A program made the translations under genes and the position numbers. This document shows, in pieces, positions 63,710-64,000 of a stretch of DNA of 64,000 nucleotides; position 1 is the stretch's first letter, and each line of letters begins with the position of its first letter. The stretch lies in assembly GCF_026210795.1 (NCBI RefSeq), contig NC_089445.1:3968001-4032000 (forward strand), read 5' to 3'. The DNA comes from Rhizophagus irregularis (taxonomy: Eukaryota; Glomeromycota; Glomeromycetes; Glomerales; Glomeraceae). Under the pieces are notes generated by a model. It was not told where the DNA came from and searched no databases. It saw only the letters and a list, made by a program, of their open reading frames with translations.

Positions 63710-64000
63710 TATATGTATATACTGTATATAATTTATTATATATAACAAAAAAAAAAAAAAAGATTTTTTTAACCAAGTTATCATTAAAATTTTGTAAAAA
63801 ATTTTTTTTTAAAAAAAAACATTTTTAAATATTAAGAAAGAAAAACAAAAAATTTTAATAATGAATAAAATTTGATCACAATGATCGACAAGCTACTCCG
63901 GAAAAACTGAATATTTTTTCATAAGGGTCAAGGTCTTCTGATTATCTGTACTACTTTTATAGGAACTCTTTATATACGTGTTATTCCCACACATTCAAAT
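63710..64000. other. AT-rich window end
   Basis: Nothing recognised; the last ~100 bases are less AT-rich and could be the start of another gene's flank. Confidence 0.4.

Overview
The window looks like nuclear DNA of a filamentous fungus, most likely an arbuscular mycorrhizal fungus (Glomeromycotina, Rhizophagus-like). It is extremely A+T-rich. Genes are split by many short introns (about 55-400 bp, GT...TAG/CAG ends, some CTAAC-type branch sites). Gene islands alternate with long stretches of decayed transposons. Several relics resemble gene families I know to be expanded in Rhizophagus (F-box/LRR, BTB, secreted ML-domain proteins, LINE fragments). The species call is inference; the fungal call rests on the velvet factor, the STN1-like and Bfr2-like genes and the intron style.

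Layout. Bases 1-25,600 are a gene island: a kinesin-13 motor (+), a receiver-domain/cAMP-phosphodiesterase fusion (+), an F-box/LRR-like protein (+), then four minus-strand genes in a row: an STN1-like telomere protein, Bfr2/AATF (ribosome biogenesis), transketolase, and LIS1/PAC1 (dynein regulator). Bases 25,600-56,500 are an accessory region almost without intact genes. It holds many terminal-inverted-repeat (MITE-like) elements, including a hAT-type copy with a perfect 8-bp target duplication and two copies of a TTAA-flanked family. It also holds a perfect 45-bp-arm palindrome, LINE endonuclease/RNase H/zinc-finger relics, broken BTB, ML-domain and low-complexity genes, and a ~2.9 kb array of tiny exon-like blocks separated by hairpin-rich repeats. 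Bases 59,687-62,353 encode a long velvet-family transcription factor (VosA/VelB-like).

The intact genes do not form a pathway. They are conserved housekeeping genes (microtubule motor and dynein control, pentose phosphate pathway, small-subunit processome, telomere capping) plus two regulators (phosphodiesterase and velvet). I rebuilt the exon structures of these genes by eye from splice signals, reading frame and family similarity. Each gives one continuous frame across all introns. The most interesting items are the receiver-phosphodiesterase fusion ending in a CaaX-like box, and the micro-exon array at 36.5-39.4 kb.
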